Origin: Seminavis robusta
Lineage: Eukaryota; Bacillariophyta; Bacillariophyceae; Naviculales; Naviculaceae
DNA: 24,603 nt
Direction: 5' to 3'
Assembly (NCBI GenBank): GCA_903772945.1
Contig: CAICTM010001676.1
Coordinates: 1 to 24,603 of the forward strand
Both the position numbers and the translations under genes were made by a program. Positions 10,546-17,976 of this stretch are shown piece after piece (positions within the stretch are counted from its first letter, which is position 1; each line of letters starts with the position of its first letter). A model generated the notes under the pieces. The model did no database searches and was not told the DNA's origin. It was given only the letters and a program-made list of their open reading frames with translations.

Positions 10546-10710
10546 TTAATACTTTGGAAGGCCAAGTTGATCCTGTAGACGATCAAGGTAGGTCTGGATC
10601 TTTGAGGCGGTGGTGTTATGCTTCGCCTGGCATGACTTCAAGGACGTAGCGTAAAAGTTAACTGAGACTTTAGCGAGGGGACTTTTCGATTCGGGTGCTT
10701 CGGGTGCCAT
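10546..10710 (-). pseudogene. Second recombinase copy, N-terminal fragment
   Basis: From an ATG at 10710 (minus strand), 54 codons match the start of the 654-aa recombinase. Shared words are VNFYA versus VDFYA, then KSCQ.KHNTTASKIQ.YLD.LQD.LGLPK. A TAA at 10548-10546 ends it directly beside the N gap, where the full copy continues with NYGD. The upstream DNA is also homologous (see 7770-8168). Amino-acid differences show a diverged family member rather than a duplicated assembly artefact. The fragment lies next to the left Rep arm and is transcribed in the same direction as that arm's Rep and 121-aa gene, which is the best evidence that the recombinase is native to the Rep element. Whether the rest of the gene is lost or hidden in the gap cannot be told. 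Confidence 0.8.
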
Positions 10711-11423
10711 GATGTTGGTGTGGTGTTTAGATTGTCATTAGGATGGAAAAATGGAGAGAAAAATGAGGCGGCGATGCACATGAGACGAGTTCGGAGGGAG
10801 GTTTGGAGGCACATTCATGGTGACTCTCCTGAGCAGCTTGGAAGTTGAAGTCCGATTTTGGGAACTCAAGATAACGAGTGGTTGGGATGAGCCTGCTGGG
10901 GAGTGGTGTCAGAACTGCGCTAACTGCCTGAAGAGGATGCATCATCTGTTATTTAAGCATTTTACGCGGGCTAGCTAATGACCGTTTAAGCTTTACAACT
11001 GTTGATTGATTTTTTTATTATGGCGCGAACTGCATGCTCTGTGTATTTGTGGGTGTTGTGAAAGATTTTCCTCTTGTTTGGGGGTGCATAGGATGCGAAA
11101 AGGTTGGTTGTTGTTGAATGGGGTTCAGTCATCGATTAGTCCATAGTGGTTGGGGGTGGGGTTAACCTACTTAACGGGTTTAGAGAGTCGGACTAACTTC
11201 ATGGATTAAATTAGCTGAAAGGGGTATACGTACGGAGTTCTGATGTTCTGTATGAAATTGCATTACTCTCTAGCGGTGGGGTTTTTGATTGGTGGATTTT
11301 GATTCGGATTCAACTTCAAGTGTCAAGGTCTTGGTTCGGGTCATGCTTACGTGGGGTACCGAAGACTTAAGGGGATCGTGCTACTTGATCGTGAAGCGTG
11401 ATGTTGTGGATGCACGCTTACGT

Positions 11424-11552
11424 TAGTCACTAGTCGGGATTCGATTTGTCATACGTGGATGCCTTGGTTTTAAGAAACTTGATAAGATGGTTGACCTTGG
11501 AAATAAGATTAAGATGTTATACGTAGTCACTAGTCGGGATTCGATTTGTCAT
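11424..11552 (+). repeat. 29-bp direct repeat pair exactly 100 bp apart
   Basis: The word beginning TAGTCACTAGTCGGGATTCG occurs identically at 11424-11452 and 11524-11552. It contains CACTAG and lies downstream of the left 121-aa gene, in the segment where the right arm differs. It may be a duplication from insertion or slippage, or a binding-site pair; nothing decides between these. Confidence 0.8.
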
Positions 11553-11563
11553 TAGGTTAGGGG

Positions 11564-11929
11564 TTACTCCACAGTTACGGATGAGGGGGATAGGGTTATC
11601 CCGAGGCGATCTGCTAGTCTAGATCTGTGTTCCTTAGAGTTCTTGGTGTGGAGTAAATCACAGTTTGTCATGGCTATTAGCATGCTACCTTGGATTGATG
11701 GGGGTTGGTCTAGATCCATGTTAGTGTCATCTTGATGTTGAACGGCGTACATTGTGAACCAAGTGGGCACGTTTACTTCCTCATCTTCATGGATTAGACA
11801 ACAAAGGATTAGGGAACCATGTGCATGGTTGTAACTGATAAACCCTTCAGTTACAAACTTCCGTTTCATGAACTCCATCATGGTGATGTAATCTGGTAGG
11901 CTGATAATGTTGGAGGTGACTATCCACAT
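11564..11929 (-). CDS. Conserved 121-aa element protein, left copy
   Basis: Complete 121-codon ORF whose product closely matches the right-arm copy (17257-17622). It begins MWIVTSNIISLPDYITMMEF and ends TLSPSSVTVE. I do not recognise it. It has no signal peptide or membrane segment, is mixed alpha/beta in character, and is rich in Met and Thr. Its start lies 9 bp from the divergent start of the zinc-finger-like ORF. Differences between copies are mostly single substitutions (for example TWFTMYAV versus TWFPMYTV), and both frames remain open although the neighbouring Rep has decayed. That suggests recent duplication or some constraint. Confidence 0.65.
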   Translation of the reverse strand: MWIVTSNIISLPDYITMMEFMKRKFVTEGFISYNHAHGSLILCCLIHEDEEVNVPTWFTMYAVQHQDDTNMDLDQPPSIQGSMLIAMTNCDLLHTKNSKEHRSRLADRLGITLSPSSVTVE

Positions 11930-11938
11930 TTTTTTACG

Positions 11939-12532
11939 ATGGGTGGTGTTATGAAGATTGAAGATTTTGCTTTTGAGATTAAGGAGGAGGGCAAGGGGGA
12001 CAATGGCGGAGCTGCCAGTGAGCTCCCGTCAGCTCCTGCTTCTAAGGTGGTTGAGGATGCGCCAAGTCTTCCATCTGCTCCTACTCCTAAGGTGGTTGAG
12101 GATGCGCCAAGTCTTAGTACTGCTAGCGTTCCTATGGATGTAGAGGAGATGCAGGCGTATATGCAGAACTACTATGGGACTCCTGTTGCTTTAAGACTTA
12201 AGGGTTCTATCACTGTAGTATGTCCTTACTGCGATGAGACACATAGACATGTTGATCCTGGTCATCACGTTGCTGAGTGTGATGAGCGTATACGATCTAA
12301 CGTGGGGCTTATATCAAGAGCCGGTCTTTCAACCCTAATTATGGGTACACTGTCATTGAATACGTGGAACGGGGCGGAGTTAATGTTGTCTTGGACTAAA
12401 AGGGTAGTGTTAATAAAGTGGTTGTTCTTGATTCTCGGAGTTTCTTGCGTTCATCGGGGTCTAGGTCGTAAACATCTTGTAGAGAGAAGGACATTCGGTT
12501 GTCACCTGTTTTTCGGGGTTCTGTGGATTTAG
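11939..12532 (+). pseudogene. Zinc-finger-like element protein, left copy, frameshifted near its end
   Basis: The first about 124 codons match the right-arm 153-aa protein (17247-16786): an acidic start (MGGVMKIEDFAFEIKEE), a twice-repeated Pro/Ser/Val block around KVVEDAPSL, then CPYCDETHRHVD...HHVAECDE, which can bind zinc through Cys and His. One A is missing at about 12310-12314 relative to the right arm. The last 70 codons therefore leave the ancestral frame and run to 12532, past the expected stop near 12398. The protein may still fold up to the finger. The family is unknown. It is convergent with the left Rep. Confidence 0.6.
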
Positions 12533-12548
12533 GAGGGGCAGGGGGCAT
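12396..12548 (-). CDS. Conserved 50-aa ORF, left copy
   Basis: An ATG at 12548 and a stop at 12398-12396 give a 50-codon ORF downstream of the left Rep. It is identical or nearly so to the right-arm copy at 16637-16789. The product starts with a Pro/Lys-rich segment (MPPAPPKSTE) and has an acidic-basic helix (DLDPDERKKLRES). It overlaps the ancestral zinc-finger ORF end tail to tail. No family is recognised. The frame is kept in both arms, but at this length that is weak evidence. Confidence 0.4.
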   Translation of the reverse strand: MPPAPPKSTEPRKTGDNRMSFSLQDVYDLDPDERKKLRESRTTTLLTLPF

Positions 12549-12573
12549 CGTTTGGAGTATTATGTGACATTGG

Positions 12574-13645
12574 TTATTTGACAGCTTTCTGAAGATCGTT
12601 CTCTTGAGGGTCTTGTGGTGGGAGGGTTGCTCTGCGTTTCAATCGCCAGGTTTCTACACAGGGATTGGGGTTGGGGTGTGGTCGGGTGGGAAGGGGTTTG
12701 AATGGGGTGGTTCCAAAAATGTGATTGGCTTTCGATATTGGAGAAGCTTCCGGGGGTTTGGAAATGAACATATAGGGAACTGTCATATGTATCACTTTGA
12801 AGCGGCGTTTGATTGCTGCTGCCATTACGGGATCGTCCTTCCATAGACTATCGATGGAGTAGTTGCTTGTTATGATGAAGGTTGTGTGGGAGAGTTTCAC
12901 CATACCGCCTTTAATTTCACCTGTGCAGGCGTACTTGTCAGCCTAAATCTTCAAATAATGGCCTAGAAAGTTTCCGTCCATATCGTCTAAGAGGACGTGT
13001 GATTCACTGGCATATCCATCCCACCATTTGCTTTGGGGTTTAATGTATAGTGATTAGGACATAGACTGCGGGCTGTATGGGATTTACCTGTACCAGGAGG
13101 TCCCCAGTAGTACACTCCACGGACTGTTTCATGTTCATAGGGTTTAGTGTTCAAGGCTTGGAGGTTTGCCAGACCTCGGTAATTACGGACATATGACGCT
13201 GGGTGAATCTTAGATACTTCTAACAAGGATTTGCCTTCTTCAACTGCTTCGCACAGAAGGTCTAGGTCGACACGTTTTCCCGGTGAGGGGATACTACCAA
13301 ATTCTTCTCCTTTGAAGTTAAGGCCGTGGTTGGGGCCAGAGTCTTTAAGTGAGTTCCATTCTTCTTTGGTTTGTTGGCCTTTTTACAATAGGTGGCGGCT
13401 TGGAAAGACGTGCCCGAAGCAACCAAAGAGCAATGGACTTGGTTCCTAGAGCTTTATGAACAGCTGGCATTGACAGCTTTGTCTTCAACGTGAAGAATCC
13501 TTGGAGGTGGGGGTGCCTTGTTCTCCTACTTCTTTGCCGTATACTAGGTATTTGCAATAATTTGCATAGAAGTCCCTTAAAAGCTCAATGTCATTGTCAG
13601 TGTAATTGTTCAATGTAAAGCAGTATCGGGTTGATGTTTTGTCAT
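12574..13645 (-). pseudogene. CRESS-type Rep, left copy, multiply broken
   Basis: Homologous to the right Rep. The start codon is at 13645, but one A is missing a few codons later relative to the right arm, so the frame fails at once. Surviving pieces are PHLQGFFTL (about 13505), GPPGTGKSHTAR (about 13110), FIITSNY and IKRRF (12870-12800), and a C-terminal tail that stays in frame to a stop at 12574. Other lesions are frameshifts near 13440 and after SLCP (about 13065), and a TGG-to-TAG change at about 12945. The C-terminus is more complete here than on the right, where an 8-nt insertion shifts the frame. It cannot encode an active Rep as it stands. Confidence 0.85.
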
Positions 13646-13731
13646 CTTGAAGAGAGAAAAATAGAACTAGAACAGGTAGCGGTGGAGGTTTATTTGTCAG
13701 AATTTACGCGTGCCCGTACACGGGGCCGTTC

Positions 13732-13968
13732 ACTGCTGGCTGGCTACAACTACTGCTGGCTGGCTACAACTACTGCTGGCTGGCTACAACTACTGCTACG
13801 TAGCTACTGCTGGCTACAACTACTGCTACGTTAGCTACTGCTGGCTGGCTACAACTACTGCTGGCTGGCTACAACTACTGCTACGTAGCTACTGCTGGCT
13901 GGCTACAACTACTGCTGGCTGGCTACAACTACTGCTACGTTGGCTACAACTACTGCTACTGCTGCTAG
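13732..13968 (+). repeat. 20-bp tandem array, left arm
   Basis: About a dozen units of TGCTGGCTGGCTACAACTAC and shortened variants (some with TACGTAGC or TACGTTAGC spacers) lie upstream of the left Rep start. The ORFs through it (poly-WLATTTAG type) are repeat artefacts. A mirror array is in the right arm. There are no CRISPR-like constant repeats with unique spacers. Confidence 0.9.
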
Positions 13969-14215
13969 GTTAATTGCTAGGTTTAAATATTAAAAAAATA
14001 GCTACAACTACTGCTACTGCTACTGCTAGGTTGATTCAATAAAAATATTTAAAAAAGAGCTAAAAAAAACTTAGGACTAAAAAAGAAAAAGGATTGAAAA
14101 AAGGACTGAGTTTGAGGAGCCCCGCTCAAGCGCCGCGGAGGCTCAATCTGAGAGAGAGAGAATAGAAATAGAACAGGTTGGGCAGGTAATATAGGCTGCC
14201 AACTTGTTCTACTTT

Positions 14216-14431
14216 TTACACGGGACTGACAAGGGGGACCCAGGATGCAATCGGGTAGAATTCCATTGCGTCAACGAGCGTTGTTGAGGGTTCCTCAAAA
14301 ACTACAACAAATTCTTTACCATTGATTTGTTGGCATGTAGATATTTCAACGTCGAAGTCTTTCATGACTTTCTTGAACGCGGCTACATGCCCATGGTCGA
14401 GTTTAACGCGAAAGGAGGGTGTGCACGGCAT
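14216..14431 (-). CDS. Conserved 71-aa element protein, left copy
   Basis: Complete ORF (MPCTPSFRVKLDHGHVAAFK...) that differs from the right copy (14803-15018) at only two residues seen by eye (R/H at 8 and M/I at 23). It is small and slightly acidic with a beta-alpha character, with no membrane segment or Cys motif; the family is unknown. It lies nearest the centre of the inverted repeat and reads toward the arm's Rep, separated from it by an A/T-rich stretch and the tandem array. Two intact frames fit either very recent duplication or purifying selection. Confidence 0.6.
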   Translation of the reverse strand: MPCTPSFRVKLDHGHVAAFKKVMKDFDVEISTCQQINGKEFVVVFEEPSTTLVDAMEFYPIASWVPLVSPV

Positions 14432-14480
14432 GTTGTTTTTTTGATAATTTTTTTTGGTGGGCTTGGTTTTGTGAGTGGTG

Positions 14481-14774
14481 GTAGACGTGTTTGCCGATTC
14501 AATGGGTATTTCACACGACTAAACAGGAATAACGTGGGCCATGCAGATTCGGAGGTTCCTGGGGCTTCCTAGCGGATTCGACGGATGTTTCACCGAGAGG
14601 GGGTACGAGGAAAAACCGAAGTACATCCTATCCCACGCTGAAACGCAAGCGTGGGTGCCTACTCCACGTTAGAAAGTTTCGAGTTACCACGCTCCGTCCC
14701 GCCGACTCGTTCTTCTTCCTGGCTCGCCCGGCTCGTTCCCAGTTCCATTTCCACCGCCACCAAAGCAATCCCAC
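14481..14774. other. Non-paired centre of the inverted repeat, with a hairpin
   Basis: About 290 bp between the arms that do not match each other. It contains a perfect 8-bp stem (CCCACGCT 14632-14639 with AGCGTGGG 14648-14655) and an 8-nt loop, GAAACGCA. The loop lacks the NANTATTAC motif, so it is not an origin of the type seen at the flanks. Divergent expression of the two 71-aa genes could start here. Overlapping ORFs in this stretch have no support. Confidence 0.55.
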
Positions 14775-14802
14775 GCTCACAAACCAAGCCAACAAAAAAA
14801 AC

Positions 14803-15018
14803 ATGCCCTGCACCCCCTCCTTTCACGTTAAACTCGACCATGGGCATGTAGCCGCGTTCAAGAAAGTCATAAAAGACTTCGACGTTGAAATATCTACATG
14901 CCAACAAATCAATGGTAAAGAATTTGTTGTAGTTTTCGAGGAACCCTCAACAACGCTCGTTGACGCAATGGAATTCTACCCGATTGCATCCTGGGTCCCT
15001 CTTGTCAGTCCCGTGTGA
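14803..15018 (+). CDS. Conserved 71-aa element protein, right copy
   Basis: Intact partner of 14431-14216, with the same length and the same start and stop. It begins MPCTPSFHVKLDHGH and ends PLVSPV. The downstream DNA (15030-15190) has T-rich runs and GCCTCCGCGGCGC, mirrored at 14110-14140. This may contain termination signals for this gene or promoter elements for Rep. No function can be assigned. Confidence 0.6.
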   Translation: MPCTPSFHVKLDHGHVAAFKKVIKDFDVEISTCQQINGKEFVVVFEEPSTTLVDAMEFYPIASWVPLVSPV

Positions 15019-15198
15019 AAAGTAGAACAAGTTAGGCAGCCTATATTACCTGCCCAACCTGTTCTATTTCTATTATTTCTATTTTTTCTATTTTTTCTCC
15101 CCAGATTGAGCCTCCGCGGCGCTTGAGCGGGCCTCAAACTCAGTTTTTTTAGCCTTAAGTTTTTTTTTAGCCCTTTTTTAAATATTTTTTATTAACCC

Positions 15199-15445
15199 AG
15201 CAGTAGCAGTAGTTGTAGCTATTTTTTTTTAATATTTAACCTAGCTAGCAATTAACCCAGCAGCAGTAGTTGTAGCCATAGCCATTGTACTTGTAGCCTA
15301 CTGTAGCAGTAGTTGTAGCCAGCCAGCAGTAGTTGTAGCGTAGCAGTAGTCGTAGCCAGCCAGCAGTAGTTGTAGCGTAGCAGTAGTCGTAGCCAACCAA
15401 CAGTAGTTGTAGCCAGCAGTAGTTGTAGCCAGCCAGCAGTAGACG
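15199..15445 (+). repeat. 20-bp tandem array, right arm
   Basis: Reverse-complement equivalent of the left array, with units of GTAGTTGTAGCCAGCCAGCA, here interrupted by TAGCGTAGCAGTAGTCG variants and a diverged stretch near 15280-15300. It lies 85-330 bp before the Rep start codon. Unit number and order differ from the left arm, as expected for an unstable repeat. Confidence 0.9.
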
Positions 15446-15528
15446 GCCCGATGTATGGGCACGCGTAAATTCTGACAAACAAACCCGCTCCATCGCTACC
15501 TTTTCTATTTCTATTTTCTCCCTCCAAG

Positions 15529-16611
15529 ATGACAAAACAATCAACCCGATACTGCTTGCTTTACATTGAACAATTATACTGACAATGACATTGAGCTTTT
15601 AAGGGACTTCTATGCAAATTATTGCAAATACTTAGTATACGGCAAAGAAGTAGGAGAACAAGGCACCCCCCACCTCCAAGGATTCTTCACGTTGAAGACA
15701 AAGCTGTCCATGCCAGCTGTCCATAAAGCTCTAGGAACCAAGTCCATTGCTCTTTTGGTTGCTTCGGGCACGTCTTTCCAAGCCGCCACCTATTGTAAGA
15801 AAGGCCAACAAACCAAAGAAGAATGGAACTCACTTAAAGAATCTGGCCCCAACCACGGCCTTAACTTCAAAGGAGAAGAATTTGGTAGTATCCCCTCACC
15901 GGGAAAACGTGTCGACCTAGACCTCCTATGCGAAGCAGTTGAAGAAGGCAAATCCTTGTTAGAAGTATCTAAGATTCACCCAGCATCATATGTCCGTAAT
16001 TACCGAGGTCTTGCAAACCTCCAAGCCTTGAACACTAAACCCTATGAACATGAAACAGCCCGTGGAGTGTACTACTGGGGACCTCCTGGTACAGGTAAAT
16101 CCCATACAGCCCGCAGTCTATGTCCTGAATCACTATACATTAAACCCCAAAGCAAATGGTGGGATGGATATGCCAGTGAATCACACGTCCTCTTAGACGA
16201 TATGGACGGAAACTTTCTAGGCCATTATTTGAAGATTTGGGCTGACAAGTACGCCTGCACAGGTGAAATTAAAGGCGGTATGGTGAAACTCTCCCACACA
16301 ACCTTCATCATAACAAGCAACTACTCCATCGATAGTCTATGGAAGGACGATCCCGTAATGGCAGCAGCAATCAAACGCCGCTTCAAAGTGATACATATGA
16401 CAGTTCCCTATATGTTCATTTCCAAACCCCCGGAAGCTTCTCCAATATCGAAAGCCAATCACATTTTTGGAACCACCCCATTCAAACCCCTTCCCACCCG
16501 ACCACACCCCAACCCCCCAACCCCAATCCCTGTGTAGAAACCTGGCGATTGAAACGCAGAGCAACCCTCCCACCACCTCAAGAGAACGATCTTCAAAAAG
16601 CTGTCAAATAA
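15529..16611 (+). pseudogene. rep: CRESS-type Rep (HUH endonuclease plus SF3 helicase), right copy, nearly intact
   Basis: Rep proteins of CRESS-DNA elements nick the origin loop and drive rolling-circle replication. The ATG at 15529 is put out of frame by a TGCT tandem duplication at 15553-15560. Past that, a single frame runs to 16537. Numbered from 15566, it shows endonuclease motif I (FTLNN at the very start), motif II PHLQGF (H36, Q38), motif III YCKK (Y76, K79), Walker A GPPGTGKS (172-179), Walker B VLLDDMD (208-214), motif C IITSN (248-252) and an Arg-finger segment IKRRF (269-273). An 8-nt C-rich insertion near 16510 shifts the last about 25 codons; the ancestral end is at 16611. All catalytic motifs are present. 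The domain order is that of circular ssDNA viruses, plausibly the diatom-infecting Bacilladnaviridae, though the family was not tested. Confidence 0.88.
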
Positions 16612-16636
16612 CCAATGTCACATAATACTCCAAACG

Positions 16637-16789
16637 ATGCCCCCTGCCCCTCCTAAATCCACAGAACCTCGAAAAACAGGTGACAACCGAATGTCCTTCT
16701 CTCTACAAGATGTTTACGACCTAGACCCCGATGAACGCAAGAAACTCCGAGAATCAAGAACAACCACTTTATTAACACTACCCTTTTAG
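16637..16789 (+). CDS. Conserved 50-aa ORF, right copy
   Basis: An ATG at 16637 follows the ancestral Rep stop by 25 bp and the ORF stops at 16787-16789, overlapping the stop of the zinc-finger-like gene on the other strand. The product is basic at the start and charged in the middle (DERKKLRES). It matches the left copy. It could be a separate small protein or a downstream cistron of the Rep transcript. Unrecognised. Confidence 0.4.
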   Translation: MPPAPPKSTEPRKTGDNRMSFSLQDVYDLDPDERKKLRESRTTTLLTLPF

Positions 16790-17247
16790 TCCAAGACAAC
16801 ATTAACTCCGCCCCGTTCTACGTATTCAATGACAGTGTACCCATAATTAGGGTTGAAAGACCGGCTCTTGATATTAAGCCCCACGTTAGATCGTATACGC
16901 TCATCACACTCAGCAACGTGATGACCAGGATCAACATGTCTATGTGTCTCATCGCAGTAAGGACATACTATAGTGATAGAACCCTTAAGCCTTAAAGCAA
17001 CAGGAGTCCCATAGTAGTTCTGCATATACGCCTGCATCTCCCCTACATCCATAGGAACGCTAGCAGTACTAAGACTTGGCGCATCCTCAACCACCTTAGG
17101 AGTAGGAGCAGATGGAAGACTTGGCGCATCCTCAACCACCTTAGAAGCAGGAGCTGACGGGAGCTCACTGGCAGCTCCGCCATTGTCCCCCTTGCCCTCC
17201 TCCTTAATCTCAAAAGCAAAATCTTCAATCTTCATAACACCACCCAT
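16786..17247 (-). CDS. Zinc-finger-like element protein, right copy (153 aa)
   Basis: Intact ORF with an acidic N-terminus, a tandem 14-residue repeat around PKVVEDAPSL (residues about 33-62) that is probably disordered, and then VCPYCDETHRH...GHHVAECDER (about 95-120). The CxxC, clustered His and later Cys suggest a single zinc-binding site. The C-terminus (YGYTVIEYVERGG) is kept only in this copy. The start lies 9 bp from the divergent 121-aa gene; Met5 is an alternative start that would leave more room. It is convergent with Rep and the 50-aa ORF. A nucleic-acid-binding or virion role is possible but not shown. Confidence 0.65.
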   Translation of the reverse strand: MGGVMKIEDFAFEIKEEGKGDNGGAASELPSAPASKVVEDAPSLPSAPTPKVVEDAPSLSTASVPMDVGEMQAYMQNYYGTPVALRLKGSITIVCPYCDETHRHVDPGHHVAECDERIRSNVGLNIKSRSFNPNYGYTVIEYVERGGVNVVLD

Positions 17248-17256
17248 CGTAAAAAA

Positions 17257-17622
17257 ATGTGGATAGTCACCTCCAACATTATCAGCCTACCAGATTACAT
17301 CACCATGATGGAGTTCATGAAACGGAAGTTTGTAACTGAAGGGTTTATCAGTTACAACCATGCACATGGTTCCCTAATCCTTTGTTGTCTAATCCATGAA
17401 GATGAGGAAGTAAACGTGCCCACTTGGTTCCCAATGTACACCGTTCAACATCAAGAAGACACTAACATGGATCTAGACCAACCCCCATCAATCCAAGGTA
17501 GCATGCTAATAGCCATGACAAACTGCGATCTACTCCACACCAAGAATCTAAAGAACACAAGATACAGACTAGCTGACCGCCTTGGGGTAACCCTATCCCC
17601 CTCATCAGTAACTGTAGAGTAA
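17257..17622 (+). CDS. Conserved 121-aa element protein, right copy
   Basis: Intact partner of 11929-11564. It begins MWIVTSNIISLP; residues 30-50 contain GFISYNHAHGSLILCCLIHEDEE (hydrophobic strand, then acidic), and the end is TLSPSSVTVE. No known family comes to mind. It lies directly upstream of the right origin block, the place a recombinase gene would occupy if the left-arm order were complete, so the recombinase was probably lost from this arm. Local substitutions (KNLKNTRYRL versus KNSKEHRSRL) show a compensated pair of small indels between copies. Confidence 0.65.
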   Translation: MWIVTSNIISLPDYITMMEFMKRKFVTEGFISYNHAHGSLILCCLIHEDEEVNVPTWFPMYTVQHQEDTNMDLDQPPSIQGSMLIAMTNCDLLHTKNLKNTRYRLADRLGVTLSPSSVTVE

Positions 17623-17692
17623 CCCTAACGATAAACTAAAACCCCTAACCATAAGCGTGTATATCCACAAACATCACGCTTCCATGATCAAA

Positions 17693-17828
17693 CATCTCTA
17701 TCCTTAATAAAATAGATGGGCCCGAGGTGACAAATCCCATTATTACGTCACCTCGGACCCATGGCCCCTCTACTCCTTTAGTATAGTAACAGCTAACACG
17801 GGCCAAACTTTAATTAAAGATTCCCCTT
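17693..17828 (+). other. CRESS-type origin block, right copy
   Basis: Stem 17716-17731 with 17747-17762 (16 bp, one C/A mismatch) and a 15-nt loop ending in CATTATTAC at 17738-17746. Compared with the left copy, the loop-closing pair is C-G instead of G-C and a T/G pair has become C-G, so the stem is preserved by paired changes. Orientation is the same as the left copy. Confidence 0.8.
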
Positions 17829-17951
17829 TTATCTCTTTCTAGTCCCGGTGTACTCGCTCACCGCAACCCAGCAAGTAAGTGGTAACAGGTAACAAATTCA
17901 CTGATAGAACCACCGCACCAAGCACTTCTGGTCTTGGCGTCGCAAAGTAGT

Positions 17952-17976
17952 CTTACCAGGTAGTGTCACTGGTAAG
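17952..17976 (+). other. Small perfect hairpin downstream of the right origin
   Basis: CTTACCAG (17952-17959) pairs with CTGGTAAG (17969-17976) around a 9-nt loop, GTAGTGTCA. It lies in the origin-bearing block that is absent from the left arm. It could be a recombinase or Rep binding site or a terminator; this is not resolved. Confidence 0.5.

Larger units (their letters stand above)
11140..14480 (-). repeat. Left arm of the 3.3-kb inverted repeat
   Basis: The reverse complement matches about 14775-18120 almost throughout, with few substitutions and scattered small indels. Gene order from the centre outward is the same in both arms. Left-specific features are a worse-damaged Rep, no origin hairpin after the 121-aa gene, and a 29-bp repeat pair at 11424 and 11524. 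The outer end joins the second recombinase copy instead of host-like DNA. Confidence 0.9.

Noticed and set aside
13732..13968. CRISPR-like array
   Set aside because: The units are contiguous tandem copies without unique spacers, in a eukaryotic context.
13631..13973. Repeat proteins of WLATTTAG type encoded by the arrays
   Set aside because: They are open only because the 20-bp unit lacks stops; all frames vary between arms and no start or conserved ends are shared.
14632..14655. Central hairpin as a third replication origin
   Set aside because: The loop GAAACGCA has no NANTATTAC motif and the flanks do not match the two origin blocks.
15566..15568. Position 15566 as the Rep start codon
   Set aside because: The codon is TTG within motif I (FTLNN), so it is internal; the true start is at 15529, out of frame because of the TGCT duplication.
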